From NCBI GenBank assembly GCA_025354565.1, contig JANXMQ010000027.1, positions 1-39,380 of the forward strand: a stretch of 39,380 nucleotides of DNA, read 5' to 3'. The DNA is from Akkermansiaceae bacterium. Lineage in GTDB: Bacteria > Verrucomicrobiota > Verrucomicrobiia > Verrucomicrobiales > Akkermansiaceae. The translations under genes were made by a program, and so were the position numbers. Positions 24,379-32,458 of this stretch are shown here, piece after piece; the stretch's first letter is position 1, and every line of letters begins with the position of its first letter. A model generated the notes under the pieces. The model was not told the DNA's origin. It worked only from the letters and a program-made list of their open reading frames with translations, and ran no database searches.

Positions 24379-25140
24379 TTGCTCGCCATTGATCGCCATC
24401 GCCGGATTTTAGACCTGCTTAATCAAGCGGGCACACTGCGGACTATCGAAACTGCTACCGATCTCTGCGTGACGGATGAAACGGTGCGCAAGGATTTCGA
24501 GGTCTTGGAAAAACGTGGCGAGCTGATCCGCATCCACGGCGGGGCCAGCCGGCCAGAACGGACGCGCGAGGAACTCCCCTTCAACGAGCGTCAGGCGATC
24601 CGCCGGGAAGAAAAGCTGGCCATTGCAAAAATCGCCGCAAGCCGGATTCAGGCAAATGATACGATTTTCCTCGATGCGAGTTCGACGGTCTTGACCCTAA
24701 CTGAATTCCTGCCGGATTTACCGCTGACCATTCTAACCAACGCGCTCAATGTGTTCAACGCCCTGTCGGATCGACCGAATCTTGATTTGATATGCACGGG
24801 TGGTTTGTTTGATTCCAAGTCGCGTTCATTCATAGGACTGACCGCAGAAAAATCGCTGCAACGCTATAACATCCACCGCATGTTTTTTTCGGGCAACGGT
24901 CTTCATTTGGATCGCGGTGTGAGCGAAAGCAATTCCCGGCAGGCAGCCTTCAAGGAACGCGTCATCGCCAATGCGGAAGATGTGGTTTTTCTAGCAGACC
25001 ATTCAAAGCTGGGACAAAAATCGGGGTTTTTCTTCGCGGAGGTGGACTACCTGAGTTGCCTCATCACAGACAAAGCGGCGGATGCGGACTTTATAGAAAA
25101 ACTCCAAAGCCGTGGCGTGACCGTCTTACAAGGTAGTTAA
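24379..25140 (+). CDS. DeoR-family transcriptional regulator of the BMC operon
   Basis: Encodes 253 residues from a TTG start; no in-frame ATG or GTG fits the family N-terminus. The N-terminal helix-turn-helix begins LAIDRHRRILDLLNQAG and continues VTDETVRKDFEVLEKRGELIRIHGGA, the DeoR signature. The C-terminal sugar-phosphate sensing domain has FLDASSTVLTLTEFL, TNALNVFNAL, ICTGGLFDSKSRSFIG and FLADHSKLGQKSGFF. Divergent from pduL with an 85-base operator region. Probably senses a deoxy-sugar phosphate or DHAP-like ligand and represses the operon. Convergent with trpG 15 bases downstream. Confidence 0.94.
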   Translation: MLAIDRHRRILDLLNQAGTLRTIETATDLCVTDETVRKDFEVLEKRGELIRIHGGASRPERTREELPFNERQAIRREEKLAIAKIAASRIQANDTIFLDASSTVLTLTEFLPDLPLTILTNALNVFNALSDRPNLDLICTGGLFDSKSRSFIGLTAEKSLQRYNIHRMFFSGNGLHLDRGVSESNSRQAAFKERVIANAEDVVFLADHSKLGQKSGFFFAEVDYLSCLITDKAADADFIEKLQSRGVTVLQGS

Positions 25141-25154
25141 ATACAATCCGCACC

Positions 25155-25718
25155 TCACAATTTGAGGAAATTCTCCAGTAGCCTTTTCCCGTCTTGGGTG
25201 AGGATTGATTCAGGATGGAACTGGACGCCATGAACTGGATATTCCTTGTGCTGGAGTCCCATGATTTCGCCTTCCGTCGTCCATGCCGTGATTTCGAGAC
25301 AAGCGGGCAGAGTTTCGCGTTTCACAATGAGTGAATGATAGCGCGTAGCCTCGAAGGGACTTGGCATTCCCGTAAATATGCTTTTTCCCGAATGATGAAT
25401 CGGCGAGGTCTTGCCATGCATCAGGCGGTCAGCCCTAACAACATCGCCGCCATAAACCTGACCGATGGATTGATGGCCGAGGCAGACCCCGAGAATCGGT
25501 GTAGTGGGGCCGAGTTTTTCGATCAACTCACAGGAAATACCCGCTTCAGTCGGCGTGCAGGGACCGGGTGAAATGCAGATTCGCTCGGGATTCATTGCCT
25601 TCACGTCATCCACCGTAAGCACGTCGTTGCGGAAAATTTTCATCTCTGCCCCAAGCTCGCCAAAGTATTGAACCAAGTTATAGGTGAATGAATCGTAGTT
25701 ATCTAAAATGAGGAGCAT
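25155..25718 (-). CDS. trpG: Anthranilate synthase component II (glutamine amidotransferase)
   Basis: Encodes 187 residues, full length. Class I amidotransferase triad: C79 in [12 protein letters not shown]168 and E170 in QFHPES. The [22 protein letters not shown] start and SPGPCTP motif are diagnostic for TrpG/PabA. It supplies ammonia to TrpE for anthranilate formation and may also serve 4-amino-4-deoxychorismate synthase. It follows trpE after a 32-base spacer that contains a leader repeat also found upstream of the gene at 38526-38783. Confidence 0.96.
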   Translation of the reverse strand: MLLILDNYDSFTYNLVQYFGELGAEMKIFRNDVLTVDDVKAMNPERICISPGPCTPTEAGISCELIEKLGPTTPILGVCLGHQSIGQVYGGDVVRADRLMHGKTSPIHHSGKSIFTGMPSPFEATRYHSLIVKRETLPACLEITAWTTEGEIMGLQHKEYPVHGVQFHPESILTQDGKRLLENFLKL

Positions 25719-25750
25719 CGGTAAAGTTGCTAGTTTTCAGTGTTCAGTTT
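25719..25750 (-). repeat. trpG leader with ACTGAA tandem words, shared with a distant gene
   Basis: The spacer reads, in mRNA sense, AACTGAACACTGAAAACT then AGCAACTTTA just before the ATG. 20 of 21 bases (25722-25742) match 38791-38811, which is also directly upstream of a start codon. No Shine-Dalgarno. Confidence 0.55.
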
Positions 25751-27250
25751 TCAAGCCCCAAGCGTCCGCGCCAATGCAATCGCACTGAGCAGCGCCTTCG
25801 CCTTGTTGACAGTTTCCACATACTCGTATGTGGGATCGGAATCCGCGACCACACCCGCGCCTGCTTGGACGTAAGCTTTGCCGTTTTTTAACAAACAAGT
25901 CCGCAGGGTGATGCAGGAATCATGTGAGCCATCGAAGCCGAAATATCCGACCGCACCGGCATAGGCGCAGCGCTTGTTTTTTTCTAACGAATTGATGATT
26001 TGCATTGCCCGGATCTTTGGCGCACCGCTGACAGTGCCCGCTGGAAACGTCGCCCGCAGCACATCATAGGCGCTGTGCGAGGGATCAAGTTCGCCCGAGA
26101 CGTTAGAGACGATGTGCATCACATGGCTGTAGCGCTCCACGATCATGAAATCATCAACGCTCACTTTGCCATGTTTCGCGATCCGCCCCACATCGTTGCG
26201 GGCGAGATCGACCAACATCAAATGCTCGGCGCATTCTTTGGGGTCTGCCAGCAGGTCAGCGGCCAGCGCATCGTCTTCTGCCGGGGATTTTCCGCGTGGA
26301 CGGGTGCCAGCGATCGGGCGAATGTCGATCCGTCCCTGAATTGAACGCACATGGACTTCCGGCGAGCTACCCACCAAGGCGAAGTCTCCCAGTTCCAGAA
26401 TGAACATGTAGGGCGAGGGATTCACGAAGCGCAGCGCCCGATAGAGATCGACCGGCGGCTGATCGAAATCCGCCTCAAAGCGTTGGCTTGGAACGAATTG
26501 GAAAATATCGCCCGCCTTGATGAACTCCTTGCCCGCCAACACAATCGCCTCGTATTCCGCCTGCGTCGTGTTGCTGCGTGCTTCGGCGGGCTGCACTTTC
26601 GCAAGCCCGTTCAGAGCCGGCACGTGGAAGGGCCGGTTTAAAATTTCCACCATTGCCGCGATGCGGCCACGGGCTGCGGCGTAGGCATCTTCGGGCAAGG
26701 CGTATTCGTCGAGAAACGCATTGGCGATCACTTGCAGACGCCGCAGGCGATGATCGAAAACGAGCAGCGTGTCGGCCAGCATGAACATCGCATCCGGGAT
26801 GCCGATCACGTCTGGCGGAGGCTCACCGAGAGTCGGCTCGAACTGCCGCACCGCGTCATACGAAAGGTAGCCGACCATCCCGCCGGAGAACTGCGGCAGC
26901 GCCCCGTGCGTGACCGGGTGGTAGGGCTTCATTTCCCGTTCCAGGGCCGCCAAAACGTCGTCTTCCGCCGTGAAAGCCCGGACCTTCGATCCCTCGCGAA
27001 TCGTGATTTCCTTTCCCCGTGCTTCAAAAACCAGACGTGGCCCGCTTCCTACAATCGACCAGCGCCCGCCTTTTTCCGTGCTTTCCGCGCTCTCAAGAAG
27101 GAACGAATGGCGATTATCCCGCAACTTGAGGTAAGCGGACAACGGGGTCTCGAAATCGGCGGCAAGCTGGGTGTAAACGGGCACAACATTGCCCCGCAAC
27201 GCCAGTTCGGCGAAGATTTCCAAGGATGGCTCGACCGGAATGGAATTCAC
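25751..27250 (-). CDS. trpE: Anthranilate synthase component I
   Basis: About 499 residues from a GTG at 27250 (MNSIPVEPSLEIF), which fits the family N-terminus; the frame is open from an ATG at 27292 that would add 14 non-conserved residues. The tryptophan-binding motif LLESAES and the chorismate-binding core are present: PSPYMFILELGDFALVGSSPE, RPIAGTRPRGK, VDLARNDVGRI, AGTVSGAPKIRAMQIIN and YAGAVGYFGFDG. It converts chorismate to anthranilate with TrpG. No leader-peptide attenuator was recognised upstream. Confidence 0.95.
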   Translation of the reverse strand: MNSIPVEPSLEIFAELALRGNVVPVYTQLAADFETPLSAYLKLRDNRHSFLLESAESTEKGGRWSIVGSGPRLVFEARGKEITIREGSKVRAFTAEDDVLAALEREMKPYHPVTHGALPQFSGGMVGYLSYDAVRQFEPTLGEPPPDVIGIPDAMFMLADTLLVFDHRLRRLQVIANAFLDEYALPEDAYAAARGRIAAMVEILNRPFHVPALNGLAKVQPAEARSNTTQAEYEAIVLAGKEFIKAGDIFQFVPSQRFEADFDQPPVDLYRALRFVNPSPYMFILELGDFALVGSSPEVHVRSIQGRIDIRPIAGTRPRGKSPAEDDALAADLLADPKECAEHLMLVDLARNDVGRIAKHGKVSVDDFMIVERYSHVMHIVSNVSGELDPSHSAYDVLRATFPAGTVSGAPKIRAMQIINSLEKNKRCAYAGAVGYFGFDGSHDSCITLRTCLLKNGKAYVQAGAGVVADSDPTYEYVETVNKAKALLSAIALARTLGA

Positions 27251-27610
27251 AACGCCGCGAGCATGTCCGGGAATCGCCGGAGGGCAAGCCATTCGTCTGC
27301 AATCGAAGGCATGACCTCAGGCCGCCCTGCGATCTCTGGGACCAAACCGCATTCCTCGCTCCCAGCTTGAAAAACACGGGGATCTCCGGCTTGAGACGGA
27401 TGTCGCATGATCCTGATTACCAAGCGATCACCGCAAAAATATTTGAGGTAAATCGAAAAATTCTTTACCGCGCCAAAAATCAGGACGAATATACAAAGTT
27501 ATATAAATAACGCCTGTGTATGGATTTGCTCCAGTGCGCAGTAACCGTAAACCCTCGGTCCAAATGTCGCTTCACCACAACTGCGTAAATGGTCCTGAAT
27601 CTGCTGACGT
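27251..27610. other. Divergent intergenic region between trpE and the pilin-like gene
   Basis: 360 bases holding a possible 36-codon ORF (27400-27510). The stretch 27440-27510 is AT-rich and is the likeliest promoter zone for the pilin-like gene. No hairpin terminator or tRNA seen. Confidence 0.4.
27400..27510 (+). CDS. Possible small 36-residue protein
   Basis: ATG 27400 is preceded closely by GAGACGG, one of the better Shine-Dalgarno-like sequences in the window. The product starts MSHDPDYQAITAKIFEVN and ends DEYTKLYK: charged, helical, soluble. No family recognised. It lies in the trpE / pilin-like intergenic region. It may be chance; the only support is the ribosome-binding-like sequence and protein-like composition. 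Confidence 0.3.
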   Translation: MSHDPDYQAITAKIFEVNRKILYRAKNQDEYTKLYK

Positions 27611-30600
27611 ATGAAACATACTTTCAACATGAATGTCGTTTTACCAAAACACACACACTGCGGCGGGTTCGCCTTGGTGGTCACCATTTCACTGTTAATC
27701 CTGCTGACGGTGATTGCGGTGGCCTTGCTGGGCCTCTCGGCGATCTCCATGCGCAGCGCCGGAATTAACAACGCGCAGGCGATCGCCCGGTCCAACGCTC
27801 GCCTCGCTCTGATGATTGCCATCGGTGAACTCCAAAAGGAAATGGGGCCGGACATGCGCATCAGTTCCGAGTCCGCGCTGTTGGATACAGACCCTAACAC
27901 AGAGACCATGGAAGGGCTGGCCCGTTCCCATTGGCTTGGCAGTTACAATTCCTGGGGAGACTGGCTCAACAACACCTACACTCCACCCGACACCAGTAGT
28001 CCTCTGAAAATCGCAGATACCTACACCAAGGGTCGCGAAAGAATGTTCCGGCGTTGGCTGCTCTCACTGCCTAGCGGTGTAGAAAAAAACCTTCAAGCTC
28101 CGGTTTCACCGGGCGATTCGAATAACACGGACTGGGTTGCACTCATTGACACGGGGAGTCTCGGTGCGTCTGCCTCACCTAACCCCGACCGCGTCACTCG
28201 CGCCTACAAAACTCAGGTAGGAACCTCAGGCAGATTCGCATGGTGGATCGGACCCGAGAACCACAAGGCGAAAATCACCCTGACCGGACAACCACGCACC
28301 CTAGCCGCCGCACAATGGGAACAATCCCAAGGCGAAACGGGCGAAGTCGGAGTTGGCTCACTAACAGGTTACACCGCGCTCGATGCAAAATCCAACCTTG
28401 GCAAAAGCCTCATCACCACCAACTCACTCCGTCTTGTTCCCGTTGACAAAGATCGAGTGGACGAAAGTTTCTTCGATGTCACCGCATCGAGCCAGGGAGT
28501 GATCGCAAGTGTCCGGGGTACATTTAAAAAGGATCTCAGCCTGCTATTTGAAATGGACAATTCCAAGCTACCCGCGCTTTACCAATACGTCTCCGGTTCC
28601 GTTCGCGAGCCGTCAATCCGGCCGATGAGTCAGGACCTCCTGTCGAAAAATCCCGTCCGACCCAATCGGCATTTCGCATCGTGGACGAACATGCGCCATT
28701 ACTACCGGATGTACCGCAATACGAGTGATGCCACCACCGGTACCGTTGAGACAAACGGCGCAGCCACGCTGAATTGGAGCGGAGCTAAGCCATACACCGG
28801 TTGCGTTTCCACAGTGAATGCTGGGACGACCACTGTGGCATGGGAAGGAGATAACAATTACAAGCGTATGCCGATTCTCGCAAAGGCTACATTCATATAC
28901 AGTCTTCTTGCATTGCCTAGCGCCACATATCCGAACAAGTCTGAGTTATACCACGTTTACAGCCCGGTATTCACATACTGGAATCCATACAATGTTGAAC
29001 TGCGAGTTCCAGACAACGCGATTGCTATGCTGACCTCGGCATACAAGCTAATGCCCAACACCGGCGAATTATATCTGGGAAATACGCTTTACCAAGGTTT
29101 AGACGACCTCGGGGGCTCCAACGGCGCACTGGGCTATGGAGGCACCGTCGTTTTCTCTCATCTCCGTTCAGGCAACGGTGGGGATATCGTTTTTAGACCA
29201 GGAGAATTTAGGGTTTTTTCCCACACCGTCAATTCACTGGGTCAGAACACGCACGTGGACTTCATGCCCGGATTTGATCCGCAGGCTGTATCTGGCGAAA
29301 GAAAACGGTGGGGCAAAACAATTAAAGTTAATGGAGGCTCAGAAATAGAAACTTTCGACGTCCAAATTCAGCGTCCTGGTATGGCGCTTACATTTTGTGC
29401 TTCATTCTGGGGCGGAAATGTCAATTTAGGTAATACATGTGGAGCCTTTGCGCTACCATCGTTCTGGGGATCGCGAGTCACCAATCAAAATGGCTTTATA
29501 CCAATGGCATACTCCAACGACTGGTTCCAGCGGCTTCCTGGCACATCAAAAGATCAGACCCGTACCAGGATTACGGGAGATCCGCAACCAGTGAACAATA
29601 TAGCCCAAAAACCAAGCTTGATCCTACCTTGGATTGCAGACGGCAAGCCATACCCGGTTGCTTACACACAACTGGTATTCAAAGGAGTCTCGAAGCCGAC
29701 TTATGATAGCATTACTTGGGCGAAGGACTGGCGCTCACGCAACTGGCTGCAGGCTCCGCCATTTTACTTTGGCAGCGGTATGTATATGTCGCTGGATGAT
29801 CAAACCGCTCATACCCAGCGCTTGGACTGTCCTTACATGTTGTGCTTCGGGTCCACCGGAATGGGTGAAATTGGCAAGGTCGTCGGCGCTGTTGGAGTTA
29901 ATTCGTATTTAGGTTCTGGCTCAAATCCTTACGAACAAGTCACTTCGGCACCCGTGCTTGAGCTGCCAACCGCTCCGCTTTCAAACATTGCCAGCTTTTC
30001 CAATATGAGAATTAACCCTGGTTGGGTTAAATTGAAGGATGGGGATAGCACGACCTTATACCCTGACCTTCAGATAAAATCATTCAGTGGCAATGGCTAC
30101 ACCGCGAAGGAAGCATCAAAGTTCTGTGATGAAGTTAAGGCGGTGAGCTATCAAAGCGGCATCACTGGCCCAGGAATAGGAAACTCTTTCATTCATCCGA
30201 TGTTGCCTCGGACCGATGTTTATACGGCTCTCGACAACTCGAAGAGCCAAGATACCCCGAATAGAACTGATTGGAAAACTGTCGAGACTGTGGAAACTAA
30301 CGCATTTAACGACTACTGGGATCATGTTTTCCTTCTTAACGACGCCTTGTGGGATGACTACTTCGTGTCATCTCTCGCTGATCAAACACGTCAGTCAAGT
30401 ACCGGTGCAATTACCGGTGCTCTCAGTCTCAGCCAGAATCTCGACCAACTAGTCGCTGGCAATGATCTCTCTAACATTCGCTACCGCTACTACAGCGGCG
30501 GCAAGTCAACTGCGGCTGTTAAAACGGAACTCCAGGCGACCACGGGTTATCTAAAGGCCGCCAAATATCTCATGACAGATGGCATGTTCAACGTCAACAG

Positions 30601-31429
30601 CACTTCGGTCGCCGCATGGCAGGCGCTCTTCGCTGGCATCCGCGAACGCCAGCTCGTCTATCGAGACAGCACAGGCGCTCTGAAGACCATCAGTGTCCCG
30701 TCCGGCAAACGCATCGCCATCTCCCGCTTCGATACGGAAACCTCGGATCAGGAGATGACAGATCCGGCTATCGGTGCCACTACGCCCGACGGCTTGCAAG
30801 GCTGGACCGGGGTGCGCTATCTTGACGATAACCAATTACTTACCCTCGCCCAAGAATGCGTTAAGCAGGTCAAACAGCGCGGCCCCTTCCTTAACTTCTC
30901 CGAGTTTATCAACCGCCGCCTCTCCAATGACAAACTCGGCTTGATGGGAGCCCTACAGAGTGCAATCGACTATGACGACGACTCTCCCTCCACGAATTCC
31001 ATCAACTACAAATTCAAGAAAAATCCTGGCTTGGTGATCAAGCCAAGCGATCTCGGGGCGACCTCGTTTGGCACACCGGAAGCGGTCAACGGTTCGCGGC
31101 TTGCCGGCATTCCTGGCTATGTGATTCAGTCGGACTTGTTAAAACCCATCGCCAACACCCTCGGGGTACGCGATGACACGTTCCGCATCCGCACTTATGG
31201 ACAGGCCAACGATGCCAGCGGTAACATCACCGCAACTGCTTATTGCGAGGCCATCCTTCAACGCATGCCGGAATATTGCGATCCAACCAATGATCCAGAT
31301 GTGCCCGCGCGCCTGCTTGACAGCGCCGGAGTCTTCAGTGACAACAGAGCTTTAACCGCCCAAAATGGGCGCTTTGGCCGCAAATTCCAGTTCATCAGCT
31401 TTCGGTGGTTGAGCAAAAAAGAGATCTGA
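27611..31429 (+). CDS. Verru_Chthon cassette protein A-type giant pilin-like protein
   Basis: Encodes 1272 residues. The N-terminus has a prepilin-type cleavage site (CGG|FALVVTISLLILLTVIAVALLGLS, cut between residues 19 and 20) and a single hydrophobic helix. There is no Glu at mature position 5, as in GspK/PilX-type minor pseudopilins. A very long beta-rich exported domain follows, ending GRFGRKFQFISFRWLSKKEI. The start, length and end match the TIGR02600-type Verru_Chthon cassette A family known from Verrucomicrobium and Chthoniobacter. The usual B, C and D pilin-like partners are not in the window. A small secreted protein follows after 9 bases. Function in surface assembly or secretion is inferred. 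Confidence 0.88.
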   Translation: MKHTFNMNVVLPKHTHCGGFALVVTISLLILLTVIAVALLGLSAISMRSAGINNAQAIARSNARLALMIAIGELQKEMGPDMRISSESALLDTDPNTETMEGLARSHWLGSYNSWGDWLNNTYTPPDTSSPLKIADTYTKGRERMFRRWLLSLPSGVEKNLQAPVSPGDSNNTDWVALIDTGSLGASASPNPDRVTRAYKTQVGTSGRFAWWIGPENHKAKITLTGQPRTLAAAQWEQSQGETGEVGVGSLTGYTALDAKSNLGKSLITTNSLRLVPVDKDRVDESFFDVTASSQGVIASVRGTFKKDLSLLFEMDNSKLPALYQYVSGSVREPSIRPMSQDLLSKNPVRPNRHFASWTNMRHYYRMYRNTSDATTGTVETNGAATLNWSGAKPYTGCVSTVNAGTTTVAWEGDNNYKRMPILAKATFIYSLLALPSATYPNKSELYHVYSPVFTYWNPYNVELRVPDNAIAMLTSAYKLMPNTGELYLGNTLYQGLDDLGGSNGALGYGGTVVFSHLRSGNGGDIVFRPGEFRVFSHTVNSLGQNTHVDFMPGFDPQAVSGERKRWGKTIKVNGGSEIETFDVQIQRPGMALTFCASFWGGNVNLGNTCGAFALPSFWGSRVTNQNGFIPMAYSNDWFQRLPGTSKDQTRTRITGDPQPVNNIAQKPSLILPWIADGKPYPVAYTQLVFKGVSKPTYDSITWAKDWRSRNWLQAPPFYFGSGMYMSLDDQTAHTQRLDCPYMLCFGSTGMGEIGKVVGAVGVNSYLGSGSNPYEQVTSAPVLELPTAPLSNIASFSNMRINPGWVKLKDGDSTTLYPDLQIKSFSGNGYTAKEASKFCDEVKAVSYQSGITGPGIGNSFIHPMLPRTDVYTALDNSKSQDTPNRTDWKTVETVETNAFNDYWDHVFLLNDALWDDYFVSSLADQTRQSSTGAITGALSLSQNLDQLVAGNDLSNIRYRYYSGGKSTAAVKTELQATTGYLKAAKYLMTDGMFNVNSTSVAAWQALFAGIRERQLVYRDSTGALKTISVPSGKRIAISRFDTETSDQEMTDPAIGATTPDGLQGWTGVRYLDDNQLLTLAQECVKQVKQRGPFLNFSEFINRRLSNDKLGLMGALQSAIDYDDDSPSTNSINYKFKKNPGLVIKPSDLGATSFGTPEAVNGSRLAGIPGYVIQSDLLKPIANTLGVRDDTFRIRTYGQANDASGNITATAYCEAILQRMPEYCDPTNDPDVPARLLDSAGVFSDNRALTAQNGRFGRKFQFISFRWLSKKEI

Positions 31430-31438
31430 AACCACACC

Positions 31439-32167
31439 ATGTCGCATATTAAATTTCTCCAGCCAATTTTACTCATTCTAGTCGTTGGCGGCGGCCTGCT
31501 GCAGGCTCAGGAAACCAAGGACGATAAGCAAAAAAAACCCGCAGGACGGCTCGCTTGGTTCGTTGCCACGTCCATTCCTGACAATCTCGAAAACCCAATA
31601 AGCGTCATGTCGGGTGCGGAAATCAGCCAGGTTACCCTTTCTAAACGCTCGCCCAGTCAACCAGTTAAAGTGCCTTCAGATGGAATCATTCGTCTCGTCC
31701 GCAAAGTCGATAATCCCAAAGACCCAACAAAGCCCGCCTACATCATACTTGCCCAAGCATTGGTGCCTGACGGAGTGGGAAAGTCACTAATCATTCTCGG
31801 ACCCGTGCCTAAGAAGGAAGGTTCCGATTTGGTTTTCCGCACAAAAATCCAAGATCTTGCTGGCTTCAAAGGCGGCGATTATCTTTTCATGAATCTCACC
31901 ACACTAAAAATCGCCGTGCAACTCGGTGAGAAAAAAATCGGACTCAAGCCCGGTGATACCTCGATCTGTGATGCAGAATCACCGTCCAGCGCTACTAACA
32001 AACCGATCAGTTATCACTATTTCGACGAAACCGAGAGCAAGTGGAAACTGATCAGTGCTTCCACAGTGGTGGTGCAGCCGACGAGACGTGAAATGTGTGT
32101 ATTCAGTTGGGACGTGGACAATGATCGAGTGGATTACACTGGGATTACAGTGCCCGTCGTCCCCTGA
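31439..32167 (+). CDS. Secreted protein co-transcribed with the giant pilin-like gene
   Basis: Encodes 242 residues with a signal peptide (FLQPILLILVVGGGLLQAQ) and a lysine-rich mature start (ETKDDKQKKP). The remainder is beta-rich: LAWFVATSIPDNLENPISV, SLIILGPVPKK, GDYLFMNLTTLKIAVQLG, and a C-terminal VDYTGITVPVVP. It starts 9 bases after the pilin-like gene, so it is very likely co-transcribed and functionally linked. No recognised family. Confidence 0.75.
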   Translation: MSHIKFLQPILLILVVGGGLLQAQETKDDKQKKPAGRLAWFVATSIPDNLENPISVMSGAEISQVTLSKRSPSQPVKVPSDGIIRLVRKVDNPKDPTKPAYIILAQALVPDGVGKSLIILGPVPKKEGSDLVFRTKIQDLAGFKGGDYLFMNLTTLKIAVQLGEKKIGLKPGDTSICDAESPSSATNKPISYHYFDETESKWKLISASTVVVQPTRREMCVFSWDVDNDRVDYTGITVPVVP

Positions 32168-32458
32168 TACGCTGCGCTTACTGGTCTCACACAGCCAAGA
32201 TCCCCAAGGATAAGAAGAAAGTGATTTGCAAAGGAGAGTGCACGCGCCAACGCGTGCCGTCTCCGGCGCCCTGACCGAAGACCGGTGGCCACAACTCTGG
32301 AAGCTTGAAATAACGAAAATTAACAAACGGTCGGTCAGCCACCGCAGTGCGAGGGCGCATTGCAGAACACGCGAGGCGCGTGTGCTCCCCATTAGACTGT
32401 CCAACGCTTTCAGTCACCCCCCATTTAACCCTTGAACCTGCGGGCATCCGGGTTCGTG
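32168..32458. repeat. Structured intergenic region with two perfect hairpins
   Basis: Two short perfect inverted repeats: GCACGCG-CCAA-CGCGTGC at 32240-32257 and ACACGCG-AGG-CGCGTGT at 32366-32382. Between them GACCGA (about 32275) can pair with TCGGTC (about 32331). The two hairpins resemble each other (CACGCG arms), so this may be a dispersed REP-like element or a structured RNA. It could also act as a terminator-like boundary between the pilin-like pair and the hydrolase gene. Confidence 0.45.

Noticed and set aside
25152..25166. CCTCA-CAATT-TGAGG hairpin between deoR and trpG
   Set aside because: Only five base pairs, overlaps the trpG stop codon, no T-tract.
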